DNA from: Planctomycetota bacterium
GTDB taxonomy: Bacteria > Planctomycetota > MHYJ01 > WSZJ01 > JACPWG01
NCBI GenBank assembly: GCA_016197205.1
Contig: JACPWG010000112.1
Location: forward strand, 1-50,783
Length of the DNA: 50,783 nt
Reading direction: 5' to 3'
Part shown: positions 49,760-50,783 of the stretch, one piece after another
Numbering within the stretch: position 1 is the stretch's first letter
Layout: every line of letters starts with the position of its first letter
The notes under the pieces: generated by a model
Databases searched by the model: none
Told to the model about the DNA's origin: nothing
The model's input: only the letters and a program-made list of their open reading frames with translations
Made by a program: the position numbers and the translations under genes

Positions 49760-50092
49760 GCGGAATTGTCTTTCCCACGGCGCCCGTCAGCAGACGGCCT
49801 GGTTCAAATCGGGGGTACAGATCGGCCTCCTCCGCCTGCCGTAGTGGCGCCCCTTGTGGGCGCCCGCGACGGGCTGCAAACCGATCGAGCACGCGGTGTC
49901 GCCACGAGGGCGGGCACAAGGCCCGCCCCTACGCCCCGACGGCGATCCGTGTCGCTCCTTCGCCGCCCGATCTGAACCAAGCCAAAAGACGGTCGTGAAA
50001 TTGGGAGCAGGGGAAGCGAAGGACGCGCTGGGACCGCTCCCTAACGGTCGCGGTTCCGTTTGGCTGCGTCCCGGCTGGTGGACGAGGTCGAG
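49760..50092. other. Intergenic repeats R7 (copy c) and R10 (copy b)
   Basis: Bases 49838-49950 hold gtagtggcgccccttgtggg and the words gggcgggcacaaggcccgcc, matching 17745 and 43838. Bases 50030-50058 are the inverted copy of 43724-43753 (gaccgctccctaacggtcgc). A gttcaaatcgg word at 49802 also occurs near 17704. No gene is supported. Confidence 0.75.
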
Positions 50093-50599
50093 TCAGCCTC
50101 GCGCCGACACGCTCGCACGGAGGGCCGCAAGCCGCTCCCGGTTCGTCCGCAGGAACTCCTCTTTCCAGTGATACCGGTCCAGCCACGTCTCGTCGTCGAC
50201 CCCGAGGCAGGCCGCGGCGACGAAGATCGCCTCGACCGACGCGAGGCCGTCTTCCGGATCGAGCCCGTCGGGATTCCGCCGCGGGTACACGGAGACGAAG
50301 CCCTTCGGGATCGAGAGCAAGAGCGGGGGCGTCGCGACGCGCAGGCGCGTCAGGACCCCGGGCACGCGACGCCACGTCGTGTCGAGCAGCGCCAGCGTGG
50401 TTAGCGTCCGGCCCGCGGGCGTCGCGGCGAATTCGTCCAGGGGCGCGCCGAGCGGGTGGAGCAGATGGCCGGCCTGGACAAGGATCGGGTCGTCCGGGTG
50501 ATACCGACGGAGCCGCACGTCCGGTCGGACAGCGAGCGGCGCCACCGTGCACTTCCGCGGACGTTCCCGGGCGTCGACCCAAATCTCGAACGTCAGCAT
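50093..50599 (-). CDS. Tsr3/DUF367-like protein
   Basis: A 168-residue protein whose pattern fits Tsr3 (DUF367), the SPOUT-fold enzyme that adds an aminocarboxypropyl group to 18S rRNA in eukaryotes and archaea: an early PRKCT, LLHPLGAPLDEFAATPAGR near residue 43, LTTLALLDTTWRRV, then RLRVATPPLLLSIPKGFVSV and the end region SVEAIFVAA. ATG 50599 follows GGGAG by six bases. Bacterial members exist mainly in a few phyla and have no proven target; 16S rRNA lacks a known acp modification at the equivalent site. Confidence 0.72.
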   Translation of the reverse strand: MLTFEIWVDARERPRKCTVAPLAVRPDVRLRRYHPDDPILVQAGHLLHPLGAPLDEFAATPAGRTLTTLALLDTTWRRVPGVLTRLRVATPPLLLSIPKGFVSVYPRRNPDGLDPEDGLASVEAIFVAAACLGVDDETWLDRYHWKEEFLRTNRERLAALRASVSARG

Positions 50600-50658
50600 G
50601 CGTGCTCCCAAGGCCGCAAGGCCCGGGCGGTAGGATAGGAAACAACGACCCGAACAAA

Positions 50659-50783
50659 GGCTAAACGCGACCGAGGGCGGCAAGTGGCTAGATCATGGCT
50701 CCACGTCCCAACTAGCCGCGGGCGAAATTTGAAATTTGAAATTTGACTTTTTGCAATTTGAAATTCGGACCGGCCGTGTGGGT
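50659..50783 (-). repeat. Repeat family R4, copy b (runs off the window)
   Basis: Inverted, diverged copy of 13181-13305, with the words gaaatttgaaatttgaaatt and actttttgcaatttgaaatt. It continues past the right end. Confidence 0.85.

Noticed and set aside
1..50783. tRNA or rRNA genes
   Set aside because: No tRNA cloverleaf with a CCA or TTCRA motif, and no rRNA signature, was recognised by eye; a covariance search was not possible.

Overview
The window is very GC-rich chromosomal DNA, most likely from an uncultivated member of the Planctomycetota. That is an inference from protein architectures rather than a marker gene: an N-terminal CxxC zinc ribbon fused to a trypsin-like protease and TPRs, DUF1573 domains, a UshA-like/cytochrome c554 fusion, a redoxin/cytochrome c/copper monooxygenase fusion, a caspase-NACHT-FGE protein, a Tsr3-like protein, and many secreted proteins of unknown function. 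No rRNA, tRNA, CRISPR array or classical insertion sequence was seen.

Layout. 0.3-2.6 kb: two overlapping ArsA/Get3-type ATPases bracketed by a roughly 195-bp inverted repeat. 3-12 kb: a HEAT-repeat exported protein; divergently, a secreted thioredoxin-fold protein whose first redox cysteine is encoded by UGA followed by a SECIS-like hairpin (a selenoprotein); a coiled-coil exported protein; a membrane HtrA/TPR protein; and aceE (pyruvate dehydrogenase E1). 12-20 kb is disturbed: an HYR-domain gene without its 5' end, a DUF1573/UshA/cytochrome c fusion, a DUF1579 protein, a stray copy of the aceE 3' end, an antitoxin-like fragment, a frameshifted DUF5678/retropepsin gene and a WD40 protein. 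20-23.6 kb: a fluoride riboswitch with crcB and DUF190, a VOC protein, a PrsW-type membrane protease and a small lipoprotein. 24-33 kb: the redoxin/cytochrome/monooxygenase fusion, then on the minus strand an outer-membrane factor, HlyD adaptor, ABC ATPase and MacB permease that together form a tripartite efflux system. 33.7-39.2 kb: a subtilisin-like protease, a 92-residue protein resembling its pro-domain, and a 1069-residue caspase-NACHT-FGE protein that looks like a STAND defence/cell-death protein; its C-terminus resembles a diversity-generating-retroelement variable region. 39.3-50.8 kb: an FAD oxidoreductase, a LOG-family hydrolase, an unknown protein, a dienoyl-CoA hydratase-like enzyme translationally coupled to a methyltransferase, an aminoacyl-tRNA-protein transferase, a CASTOR/POLLUX-type channel, a second methyltransferase and a Tsr3-like protein.

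A second layer is a dense set of dispersed intergenic repeats, at least eight families, many in inverted pairs kilobases apart. Two of them supply the C-terminal codons and stop of real genes (the outer-membrane factor and the first ArsA-like ATPase). The strongest discoveries are the UGA-encoded selenoprotein with its hairpin and the caspase-NACHT-FGE protein with a candidate hypervariable tail. The fluoride riboswitch is a textbook example with a visible ribosome-site-sequestering stem.
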